A stretch of 64,000 bases of DNA, taken from the NCBI RefSeq assembly GCF_032854445.1, contig NC_088295.1, forward strand, positions 10,279,385-10,343,384. The letters are read 5' to 3'. Source of the DNA: Liolophura sinensis. Lineage: Eukaryota > Mollusca > Polyplacophora > Chitonida > Chitonidae. Made by a program: the position numbers and the translations under genes. The stretch's first letter is position 1; every line of letters begins with the position of its first letter. Under the pieces are notes generated by a model. That model was not told the DNA's origin and did not search any database. It was given only the letters and a program-made list of their open reading frames with translations. Positions 39,201 through 47,801 of the stretch are shown here, one piece after another.

Positions 39201-42200
39201 TATTTACTAACTTATATGGATGTTGTGAACCCAAAATTTCTGGATATTGAGAATTTTTTGTATTTTTTTTTTTTTTTATGAATCCTAGATTTCTTTTTTA
39301 ATGAGAAATTATCCAAAATTTCAGCACAGTTGTACATGTAGAGTATAAGATGACAAAGGAACATTTTACAACCTAAGTTGGAACTATTTTGTTGAATGAC
39401 ATTTATGAGTAAAACTCATCTCAAAGATCAGTTCTTTCTGTTATAATTTACAATAAAGACACGTGTGTGTTATAAATAGAATTGCTCAAAGCATTGTTTT
39501 AGATGTAAATTAGGTGAGGCAAGACAAATTCAAGAAACTTTAAAATGTCCTCATTTACTGTACACATACATGTAGATGTGTTTGCTTTAGCTTGATTGAT
39601 GGTATTTGTAGATGTACAAGTTACATGTATATGTGCACCAGTGCCATTTGCTCACTATTTTTGTAAGAGGAAATCAGGTCAAGGGACATGTCAAAGCATT
39701 TATCAAATGGAAATCAAGAAGCTGCTCAGTCTATCTGCATGTATTGTACAAATGGCTGCATGTTACGTCTTGTTTTCTGCATGTTTCTCACCTCTACAGC
39801 TGTCCCGAGCCACCACTGGGACAGACGCCACTTTAAGCGAGCACAGAATCGCCCGCAGGTTTGCTGTCTTTGCCTGGCATTAGCACAAATGTGTCTACCA
39901 TACACCTCCTCTGACTTAATACAAGTAGTTTCATTCAGTCTGTAGCTGCTAACCACCCATGGCTCTCTGCTTTCTAAAATAATGGTGATCCATAAATCAA
40001 CCTCTTCAGTTTTTCAAAATCACTCTCGGTTGTTCTTTATATGAAACCAAAATTTTTTCCAGCATTTACCCTGGCATTTTGGAATGACAAAGCTGCAAAA
40101 TACAGGAGTGTGGCTTGGGACTGCAGAATTAACATTGAGATGACAATCTAGATTTAGTCTTTATTCTTTCATACTGCATTTTGTATCTGTTGTAGTATAT
40201 TGTGTTTATATATCCTAGTATCTGGAAGCAGTAAATGCATGGAGATATGTGATAAGATGTTACTGATATTACCGCAAGACAGCTACCCTACCTTTGTCCA
40301 GAGGGTTAAATTATCCTAAGTTCTGGCTTGATGCAGTCAAATTGTGTTTGTCAGCAAAGCTGAAATGGGCAGGACCCAGAAAAAGGGAATGCTCTCTTTA
40401 AGAGGCTAAATGGGGAAAGACTGTGATGTGAACTACTTTTATAAGGTTTTAGTGGCACAAAATGGTTAAATAAAGGAGGGAAAATATGACCAGCAAATCT
40501 GTTGGATGCAGAACAAATGTGATTATTCTAAATATATGCAGAAACCTCTGCTATTGGAGACAATTCGTATGGTCATGCTTGCCTCTCTGATTTATTAGGT
40601 ATTACCTATGCCAGTATGGGTGTGATTGCTGTCCCTACCCCTGAACATTAATACGTATAGGGTGTTTTGGAGTGCACTAAGTGATAAAAATAAAATATTA
40701 AATGTATCAACTAAACGAGAAATTGTGGAATAATTATGCTCAAACTATTTGTTGAATTTGCTTTTTAATTACTGCCTCCATGGTTTTCACATGGCTTAGA
40801 GCACCTGTCAGCTTTTTGTACAACTATCACTCATTACAAATACATGCAGGTGTATGTAATACATGCACTTGCAAGAACCACGAGCACAAATACTAGTACG
40901 TATGTGTCTGTGTGTAAAAGTTAACATCTTCAAAGCACTTGTGTGTGTTTCTGTAGATATAATATATTCTAACATTCCATGTCGCATCATGCTATTTAAC
41001 CAACTTGGCACTTCCATTGTGTCATCAAAAATAATATTCAGAAGTAGTTTTAATTTTTTATGTTGACAGTAACCTTTGTTAGCACATTTAAGTATGTAAA
41101 ATTGAATTTCAAAGAACTCTTTTTAAAGGGGAAGTTTATTACGGTAAAGGTGAAGACTAAATTGTGTCAGAATGTAATATACTTAATTACCATGAGTTTA
41201 TTTTGGTCAAGGTGAAGACTGCAATGTGTCTGAATGTAACATACTGATGTTAACTATTCTACAAGCAAAGCCACACGTTCCATGGGTTCATGTAATATGT
41301 TAAAAGTTTATTTGATGAGAAAGGAAAATAAAACTGTGATGCTAAATTTTGAAGTAACTAAATCTGGTTTTTTAAGCATCTTGCATGTTTTTTTTTTGCC
41401 TTCAGCGCTTGGCTAAAAGGATTTGAGCATCCAATATTTGAACGTATTAACAAACGGATAGAAGCAGTGTCTGGAATAAACCAGGAGACCTCAGAAGATT
41501 TACAGGTGGGTGTATAAATTTTCCGTAACTGTGGTGTTCTGTTAGCTCCCATCGTTTAAGCCATAGGCATTTTTTCTGTGAAATCCAGAAGTACTAAAAT
41601 GAATTTAAAATCTGTCTAAAATAACAGTAGTGCTGATATTGTCAAAAAACCAACATTTCATCATGTGGATGGGGGATAGTTTGTGCTTATCTGGCCTGTT
41701 AGTTCATCACAATTCAGTTTCCTGGAGCTATTTTTCAAAACGGTTCATCATATGGAATTGAAACTTAATACATACTTCACCATGATCACTTACAGAAAAA
41801 GTTTAACTTTTGTGTATTTATTACCTGCCAGTTTGAGGACTTCTTCCATAATACATTGTTAATTGTATTGAAATTAAACTTGGTACATCTATCCTCCATG
41901 ACAAGTTACATAAGTTCTTTAAGAGGCATATAGAAGTTAACGTCACAAAGTTTCTATATGGATAACAACTTCCGATTTATTTTCTGCTAACGTTCCGACG
42001 AACATTCTAACAGTTATCAAACATGTACATTGAAATGTCAGTAAAAATAAATCAGAAGTTGCTATCCATATAGAAACATGTCAAGTTGCATGTCATGTTC
42101 AGGTTTTGTTCTTTTAAATGTTGATCTTGAGCATAACTGTTATTCTGCTGGCCGGAGCCAGTAAAGGGAGCAGCACTTATCAATGCAACCTTACTGGATG

Positions 42201-45200
42201 TATTGTTCAAATTCAGCCCCCATTTTAACTGCCCAATCATTTCTGACCGTCTCTTTCCAGGTTGTTAACTATGGTATTGGAGGTCACTATGAGCCACACT
42301 ATGACTTTGCCAGAGTAAGTACTTATATAGTTATGTACAAAGTCTGAGCCATTGTATTGATAGATATAATGAAACAAGGGAACTCGTGGAAATGATTTGT
42401 AAGTACTGACCCATAAGGGACATGGCAGTTCTCTTTTTGTTGACTCTACATTTTTTATTTTCCATTTTAACAGTTTTAACAGTCTGAGTTTTTTGTTGTT
42501 TTTTTTTTTTTTTTTTTAATGCAGCCCCCCCCCCCCTCCCTTCCCCAGTAAAGAAAAACTCCCAGAAAAAGAAATTGTGTGGGAGTTTTGTAATTTTGTT
42601 GTTAAGCAGACGAAAAAAAACGCCAGAATTCCCAGAAAAAGATCTTGGGACCAGTGATAATAAGGCAGTCGTATCACGTTTTGCTTCACTGTGGATGCTG
42701 TCACTGGGTTATTATCTCACAGCTTGGGATAACTAAGCCAGTCATTTGGCCGCAGGTATCGTGATTTAAACAAGACCATGAACCAAGTTGTGCTGCAATA
42801 GGCTGAATGTCTCAGGGCCCAAGGTCTTTTCTGGGAATTTTCTCTCTTCCTTTGGGCCTGCTTAAAAAAAAAAAAAAAAAAAACATAGCAAAAAAAAAAG
42901 AAATTTGCCATGTCCTTTATAGGGCTCCGTATGTAAGAGTAAATGAATGTTTTTGTTGTTATTTCATCTTAAATTACCGGTGTGATGTTTGTCAATTGAA
43001 CTTGTGCAGAATACTCTTCTGTGAAAGAGTAAAGCTTTAAGTCTTGCTTTGTGCTATCAACCAATCAGTTTCAAGTGATTGTGTTTTTTCTATAGATGTC
43101 ACTCATAAAATGAAATACCATTGGTTTACATCCTCGGATAACCTACTGGGTGCAGTGGGCATTCTAAATATTATATACAGGTGTTTTCACTTTTTGGAGC
43201 GAACAGTGTATGCCTCTTTGGGGCCACTTTAACAAATCTTTGTAGATTAAATTGCTTGTAAATCTCTACGTAAATGACGTACAGCTGACATACACAGTTT
43301 GTGAAAGTGACATCATATTAAAGAATGTGTGCCTCAGCTGTCTTTGAAAACCTCTTTGAACTATAGCATGTTGTTATTATTCTGTGAGACATTGGTAAAT
43401 CAGGATATTATGTCCCATGACACTCCAGCAGACCTTGGTCTGTTAGAATAACCTGTGACTGCAATCTTCCGGTGTCCTTATGACAGGACTTAGGTCTCCT
43501 ATTGATTTTGTGTCTGAAGACACTCCAGATTAACTGTGTCTCGTTGTTTTCCTGTGGCTCATACATGTATGTCGTTACCTGAAGTACAGATAATGGTGCT
43601 AATTGTCATTTCCTCCAGACAGCTTCCGGTTTCCAGTGAAGCAAACTTGATCATTTCGTTCCACCAGATAGCGGGTCTTCCCTGGGTTTTTGCAATGAAC
43701 TAATTGCTGATCGGGTTCTTCCTGATTAGGTTGTGGTTTTATGTCAGGCAGTGTATCAGGCACCTGCCAAGGTGTGGTTGTTTTCTCCTTCCCATTGGGC
43801 TTTTCTCAGTTTCAATCCCTTGTGAATCTGACCAAGCGCATATAAGTGACATTTACTTGAGTTCAACTCCAGTAAACACCAAACACCAATCAAGCCTGAA
43901 TTTTATTAAATGACCCCATGATCTCAATAGGCAGGATGTATAACTTCTGAAAAGTATTTAGCTTATGCTTTTATATCTGATACTTTTGTTGTGTCCAATG
44001 ATCTCTGTGCACTTAGAGGCTTCACTGTTGTAGATTAAGATGCATGTACAGTCCTCGAAAAGCAGAGGCAGTTTTATTTAAAATCCAGCTTACAGTCTCA
44101 ACCACATTTGTTCTCTAATAATATTTTCTTGAACTTTTAGGTCAGGACAAACCTGATTTCAAAATTATATTTTAGCTTGGATCAGTCTCATACTTGAGAC
44201 TACTTGAGAATATGTCTTGATTTTGTGTCATATGTGGGAAAGTTCATGAGTTTCATGTACTTGTGCCCAGGTTTCCTCAGGACAGTTTGGTTTCCTATTA
44301 CCATGAAGCTTATAGCCATTGTACCAGTATTGGTATGTCTTATTGTGTATGGTATTAAAACTAAATCAAGAACCTATCTTTCAGAGGGAATCAGAGACTC
44401 GGTTTTGACGTATTAAACTTTGAATTTTTGATATTTGGTAATAAATATATGTATACATGTATATTTACAGGCAGATCTTCCTATTATTAATAGTTACCTG
44501 TAAATATGTATATTAATGGCACTCAAGATTTTCAATAATTAGAACTGAAAATTTGAATTGAATGTACATTTATGGCCTAAGATTTCACCCCCAGAATTAG
44601 TTGCACAATTTGCTTTCATGTGTTTTGCTGTTTTGATGTTTGTTTGGAAGATAGAATTACAGCAACAAAAGCAATATATTATGAAATTTCTTTATCATCA
44701 ACAGTGGACATTTTGGGGTGAAATTTTAGGTCATTTATCGTAATTATAGCGTAAAACAGGTACTACAATTGGGTTAAATTCCCAATGTAGGTATCTGAAG
44801 GCTGACTAGAAGATGGTATGATACTGCGGCCTGTTTGCCAACTGTGTAAACCCTGAGTACATGTATGTTCATATTGAAAGCATGGGTATAGTCTTGCTCA
44901 GCTGGTAGAGGTTGGCATGTAAGGCTGTACAATGGAATGGCATTATCCTAATGGTCAGTGGTAAGTGTGAAACAGAGATAACCTGCCATCTACATGGTGC
45001 ATTGCAGAGAAAGGAAAAGACTCCGTATGAAATACTTGCTGGGAACCGGATTGCAACCGTGTTGTTCTATGTAAGTCACACTGCGTACTTGTCACATGGT
45101 CAACGAGAGAAGCCTGCGGTGGATGTAAGAATGGGGTGCTGGGTAGACAGGCTTTAGGCAGGACTAATACACTAGCACATACAGAGGACTGCTGCACCTA

Positions 45201-47499
45201 TTTCTGCCATACCTGTGAATGATACAGAGGATTGCACTTGATAATTCTATGTAATGGTGCATCCAGGATGTGTGCATGAATAACCAGTACATTTGGACTT
45301 GATGATGTGTATGAACATGTAGGTTTGGAGCCATGTTTCACCTTCGACTGGATAGGTCATTAACATCTTCAGGGATGCCTTTCAGAATTCTTACTTTCAA
45401 ATGATATCCTGATGAAACTAGCGTCTAGTTTCGTCAGATGAAAAAAAGCTGTCAGCGAAAAATGGAACATGGTCACTGCCCTGTCTGGTGATTGCATCTT
45501 TTATAGGGTCTATTTGACATGAAGTGAAATTTGTAGGAACAAGCATCCAGAAACTTTATTAAATGACCTGTATCAGTAATTTGGATGGCGCATTTAGTGA
45601 ATCAAGGCTCTGTATGGACTGGGTGTGCTGGTCCTGCTTGTAGTCTGTTACCATAGGAGTTAGATGCATTAGATGTGCAACCACCGAACTGTGATGATTA
45701 ATTTCTCTTTTGTTTGTAACCTAGCTTGTATTAACTGTCCTATCATTGTCACAGAGAGACGAAAAACATGCTTTTCCCGAAGAGCAAGCAAACAGGATTG
45801 CCACACTGCTGTTCTATGTAAGTTTAGATGTTGTAGGAGTCCTCGCTGTATGACAATTCTGCGGTCTTAAACCCACCAAGCTCTCTGCAGGTTCTTCCCC
45901 ACCTGATCGCCTGCACTCACCCACCTTGTCTGTGTTTGCCACTGACTGAGAAAGGTTGTGCTTAGAACTAGCCTGGCTCTAGCCACTACTTACACCACTG
46001 CAAACAAACCCCCCATTAGCAACTACACCTAGACGCTCACACAATTACAGTCTCGACAAAACTTACCTTTTCCACAGGGGTCTGGGGAATTTATTTAACC
46101 AGTAAAGAGCGCAGACCAAGTGGTGATTGAATTCCTTTCTCAGGGGTAGGGAACGGTAGCAGAGGTGCATTATGTGGCATTCAAGCAGTTGACAATTTGC
46201 CAGAATTGTTGAGGGGAGTATAATCATGTGGTGATAAATACAGCATTGTGGACAAGAAATCAATTTCACCCAGGATAGGTGCACCATTGCTGTCAAATGA
46301 TGTGGAATAATAAAAAACAAGTTTACTTTGGCTGATTCGTATGTACTGAAGGGTGGTGGCTTTGTCAGGGCACTCCAGTTTTCTCCAAACATGAACTTGA
46401 CTTGTAAATAAAAGTCATAATCATTTAGGGAATTCGTCTCGTTTAAGCAGTGGATCAGAAAGTTTTATGGAATACTTGTGAGACAGTATTTGTATGACAA
46501 TTTTATCCAGAATCATGAAAGCTGCCATTAAAATTCAAGTACATGCACGTGTGTGTGTTTCCCCATTTTAAGGTAAAACAAAAATGATTAAAAATTGCAA
46601 GATAATGTAATTTTGACACATACACTGTATTAAATATAGCTGAATTAGGCGTACAGTATTTGTGAAACAGTCGGTGGTGTGTGATTTGGCATTAGTGTAG
46701 GGGTATGGTGAGGGGTAAAGGTTTGGTAGCTGCATGTATGGGGGGGGGGGGGGGAGGTGGAGGTGCACTCAGTGCTGTGGCTTTGTCATGTACATATCGG
46801 CTCTGGGCTTGGTCAAAAATAAGCTGCATTAACATTGCACTGTTCTGAATATGTGAGGTGTGGTTAACAGTAGATTTGCATGAGCTGTAATTGCCGTTTT
46901 TATATGTAATGTGTTCAGATGTTGTTGAAAAGTTCCATGTTATTAATTTATGCATTCTTACGTTTTGGGTTATAATGTACATGTACGTGGGAATATAAAA
47001 TTCCTCTTTTAATCTGCTGCTAGTTCTAAAAAATAGTCACCTGCATTAAATAAACATCTTAAGTTTTTAAACTTTTCTCGAGTAAATTTCAGTTTTACCA
47101 CTATATTTTATCTGCATGTTGATGCAATTTTAGAAGAAGAAATGGTTGTGATATTAGCTCACCAGAGTGACTTGTTTCTTGTACAGATGAGTGATGTGGT
47201 TGCTGGGGGTGCCACTGTCTTCCCCTACATTGGCGTCAAATTATTTCCTGAGAAAGTAAGTAATCCAGGCCATCCTTTCCTTTATATTTTAAAATAACTA
47301 TGTAATTTTTGGTGGGCCTGAAGAAGCAGAGGAACTGGGACTTGGTTTACATACGGAGCTATGATACAATCTAGTAAATTTGCATTTGACGCAGATTTGT
47401 GACCGCTTTATTAAAGAGGCCATCAAATTTTGTGAATAAAGTTTCCTCTCTTCAGTTTTGTAAATAGTTTGTTTAGATTGAAGGAAATCTAACATTAGG

Positions 47500-47548
<49 letters not shown>

Positions 47549-47801
47549 TTAGGAATGGCAAGTGTTGAAAATGTGTTCTAGGCAGACATGTTACAGGTTC
47601 ATGCATTGTATAATTGTTTGTGTTACGTAACAGGGTGCAGCGGCGTTCTGGTTTAACCTGTACAGAAATGGAGAAGGAATATATGATACACGACACGCAG
47701 CCTGCCCTGTACTCTCTGGCTCCAAATGGGTCTGCAACAAATGGATGCATGAACGAGGTCAGGAGTTCCGCCGGCCCTGCAGCCTGCGACCTGATGAGTA
47801 A
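21266..47801 (+). CDS. P4HA: Prolyl 4-hydroxylase alpha subunit with three duplicated exons
   Basis: This is the catalytic subunit of collagen prolyl 4-hydroxylase, an ER enzyme using Fe(II), 2-oxoglutarate, O2 and ascorbate. Exons: 1, 21266-21447; 2, 23491-23642; 3, 29628-29788; 4a, 31852-32012; 4b, 33939-34099; 5, 34569-34620; 6, 35669-35856; 7, 38360-38533; 8a, 38862-38932; 8b, 39800-39858; 9, 41406-41505; 10, 42261-42314; 11a, 45008-45070; 11b, 45755-45817; 12, 47187-47255; 13, 47634-47801. One copy of each pair gives about 531 aa, close to human P4HA1 (534). Signal peptide NEILFVLACVAHFAHA; N-terminal dimerisation helices in exons 1-3; TPR-like peptide-binding domain from the end of exon 3 into exon 5; dioxygenase domain from exon 7. 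Iron ligands are H and D of EPHYD (exon 10) and H of DTRHAACPV (exon 13); the 2-oxoglutarate lysine is in GSKWV, ten residues after that His. Exon 3 has frame breaks. Whether the vertebrate equivalent is P4HA1, 2 or 3 cannot be told. Confidence 0.96.
21900..22286 (+). mobile_element. SINE copy, near full length
   Basis: It shares with 34885..35155 the blocks 'gtgtgcttatctgtacgtca', cttgtggaaaagtttgtcag, 'ggtcagtggttttcc' and 'agtgaaaaattcttcaggac', and ends 'aaacagcaatcaaataaata'. It lies in P4HA intron 1. Confidence 0.65.
24830..25036 (+). mobile_element. SINE copy, mollusc-type, with tRNA-like head
   Basis: A tRNA-like head (gctagcacagtacaataccc, then gtgcaagtccagc) is followed by 'gtgggaaagtctgccagcag', 'gtcgtgggtttcccgcgggc', 'cttcctcccaccataagtga' and the tail 'cataaaacaccaatcagata'. 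It lies in P4HA intron 2. Confidence 0.75.
26285..26705 (+). mobile_element. Diverged SINE fragments
   Basis: One old copy spans about 26290..26455 ('gtgggaaagtctgttggtga', then 'caggtgaaaaatccatgagt'). A separate tail-only fragment lies at about 26650..26700 ('cttgagtacggcataaaaca' then 'ccaatcaaataaattaata'). Both are in P4HA intron 2. Confidence 0.6.
27875..28088. repeat. Perfect tandem duplication, 107-bp period
   Basis: The block starting 'atgtagaaatatgcaccatg' at 27875 repeats without visible change at 27982, and both end 'cctatgcatggtaa'. The lack of differences makes it a recent duplication, or an assembly stutter. It lies in P4HA intron 2. Confidence 0.9.
28630..28690 (-). mobile_element. 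SINE tail fragment, antisense
   Basis: The minus strand reads 'cttgagtatggcgtaaaaca' then 'ccaatcaaataaattaagac', the family tail in reverse orientation, in P4HA intron 2. Confidence 0.65.
28743..29362. repeat. Minisatellite, 56-bp unit, about 11 copies
   Basis: The unit starts 'gtacctgtgtatgctacatt', continues 'acatataacatggatagg' and ends 'cttgtctggcctgcgaa'. Copies are nearly identical. Variant positions (tacattac/tacataac, gataggt/gatatgt/gggtacg, ggccggcg/ggcctgcg) recur in a pattern; for example the 112-bp dimer at 29128..29239 is repeated at 29240..29351. The array lies in P4HA intron 2, just before exon 3. Confidence 0.92.
29628..29788 (+). CDS. P4HA: P4HA exon 3, reading frame broken at three places
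   Basis: The exon begins in phase as DLLTRINELRANFPDVEDLN. To continue the P4HA family sequence, the frame must change after codon 29684-29686 (next to GGG), again after 29703 (between the two Leu of ALLRLQDTY), and again in the six-G run 29759-29764. It then ends SSELTA in the phase that both exon 4 copies require. Family length is restored only by the equivalent of one missing base at each of the first two sites, and one extra or two missing in the G run. Flanking splice sites are good. Confidence 0.8.
31852..32012 (+). CDS. P4HA: P4HA exon 4a, peptide-substrate-binding domain, first copy
   Basis: 161 nt, entering in phase 1 and leaving in phase 0. It encodes AGDCFQLGKLAYEDTDYYHT, continues VLWMQESLLRLD and ends LDYLSFSMYK. 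It corresponds to the helices that bind proline-rich procollagen peptide in the alpha subunit. The copy at 33939 has identical length and phases. Acceptor tttcag, donor gtaaaa. Confidence 0.93.
33939..34099 (+). CDS. P4HA: P4HA exon 4b, peptide-substrate-binding domain, second copy
   Basis: 161 nt with the same phases as exon 4a. It encodes AEDCFQLGRFAYNQKDYYHT, continues VMWMQEALERG and ends LDYLAYAMSR. Compared with 4a, the C-terminal aromatic pattern is swapped (LAYAMS against LSFSMY). Splicing both copies together would shift the frame, so the two must be alternatives. Acceptor ttccag, donor gtaaga. Confidence 0.93.
34885..35155 (+). mobile_element. SINE copy, near full length
   Basis: A tRNA-like B box (tgggtttaaacctggcc) is followed by 'gacagaatttgtagatttcc', cgcttgtgaaaagtttatca, 'ggtcagtggtttagtgggca' and 'aagtgaaaaattcttaac'. 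It shares blocks with 5280..5415 and 21900..22286. It lies in P4HA intron 5. Confidence 0.65.
35860..36105. repeat. Degenerate minisatellite directly after exon 6
   Basis: Diverged copies of about 30 bp carry 'ggcycaggggacacaaag' followed by a variable part. The series starts within about 10 bp of the exon 6 donor site (gtgagc at 35857). It keeps a reading frame open past the splice site for another 109 nt, but this has no P4HA similarity. Confidence 0.65.
37145..37615. repeat. Minisatellite, about 35-42 bp unit, in P4HA intron 6
   Basis: About a dozen copies of 'caggatatacaacatattac' followed by 'acaaaaagtgtgacacatta'. Units differ in length by a few bases. The cysteine- and methionine-rich minus-strand frame across it is a by-product. 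Confidence 0.88.
38862..38932 (+). CDS. P4HA: P4HA exon 8a, alternative exon, first copy
   Basis: 71 nt, phase 0 in and phase 2 out, encoding LNRATVHNAVTGELETAFYR then VSK. It aligns with the exon that is duplicated in vertebrate P4HA1 and P4HA2 (mutually exclusive exons often called 9a and 9b). Acceptor gtcag, donor gtatgt. It joins exon 9 as SKS-AWL. Confidence 0.92.
39800..39858 (+). CDS. P4HA: P4HA exon 8b, alternative exon, shorter second copy
   Basis: 59 nt, with the same entry and exit phase as 8a, encoding LSRATTGTDATLSEHRIAR. It lacks four codons after RAT relative to 8a and is more diverged, but it still joins exon 9 cleanly as ARS-AWL. The acceptor is good (cctctacag); the donor gtttgc is weak. 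Because 71 and 59 both leave a remainder of two, joining both copies would break the frame. Confidence 0.78.
41950..42077. mobile_element. Hairpin MITE, about 128 bp
   Basis: The left arm 41950..41983 (gtttctatatggataacaac..) is the inverse of the right arm 42044..42077 (..gttgctatccatatagaaac) over 34 positions with two differences. Part of the arm and its left flank (cacaaagtttc, ttctttaagaggca) is found again in reverse at 34437..34515, a related, partly deleted copy. It lies in P4HA intron 9. Confidence 0.75.
42600..42875. mobile_element. Inverted-repeat element with long diverged arms
   Basis: The left side has 'ttaagcagacgaaaa' and 'gaattcccagaaaaagatct' then tggg. The right side carries the inverse of the same blocks, 'ggtcttttctgggaattttc' and 'gggcctgcttaaaa'. 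The middle is unique. Homopolymer runs flank it (T and C near 42497..42540, A near 42864). It lies in P4HA intron 10. Confidence 0.5.
43720..43905 (+). mobile_element. Diverged SINE copy
   Basis: It contains cacctgccaaggtgtggttg, 'ttctccttcccattgggc', 'gcatataagtgacatttact', 'tgagttcaactcc' and the end 'aacaccaatcaagcct', in the order of the family blocks. It lies in P4HA intron 10. Confidence 0.6.
45008..45070 (+). CDS. P4HA: P4HA exon 11a, alternative exon, first copy
   Basis: 63 nt in phase 0, encoding RKEKTPYEILAGN then RIATVLFY. It follows the HxD iron site of exon 10 and precedes MSDVVAGGATVFP of exon 12. The family equivalent is the KDEPDAF..NRIAT..FY segment. Acceptor attgcag, donor gtaagt. 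Confidence 0.9.
45755..45817 (+). CDS. P4HA: P4HA exon 11b, alternative exon, second copy
   Basis: 63 nt in phase 0, encoding RDEKHAFPEEQAN then RIATLLFY. The RDEK.AF start is closer to the vertebrate sequence than that of 11a. It has the same length and phase as 11a. Here joint inclusion would keep the frame, so exclusivity must be controlled by other means. Acceptor gtcacag, donor gtaagt. Confidence 0.92.
47503..47546. repeat. (TA)n microsatellite
   Basis: About 21 uninterrupted TA units in the last P4HA intron, between exons 12 and 13. Confidence 0.95.

Noticed and set aside
46063-46392. 109-residue minus-strand open frame
   Set aside because: It lies within a P4HA intron and matches no family; composition is that of random intron sequence.
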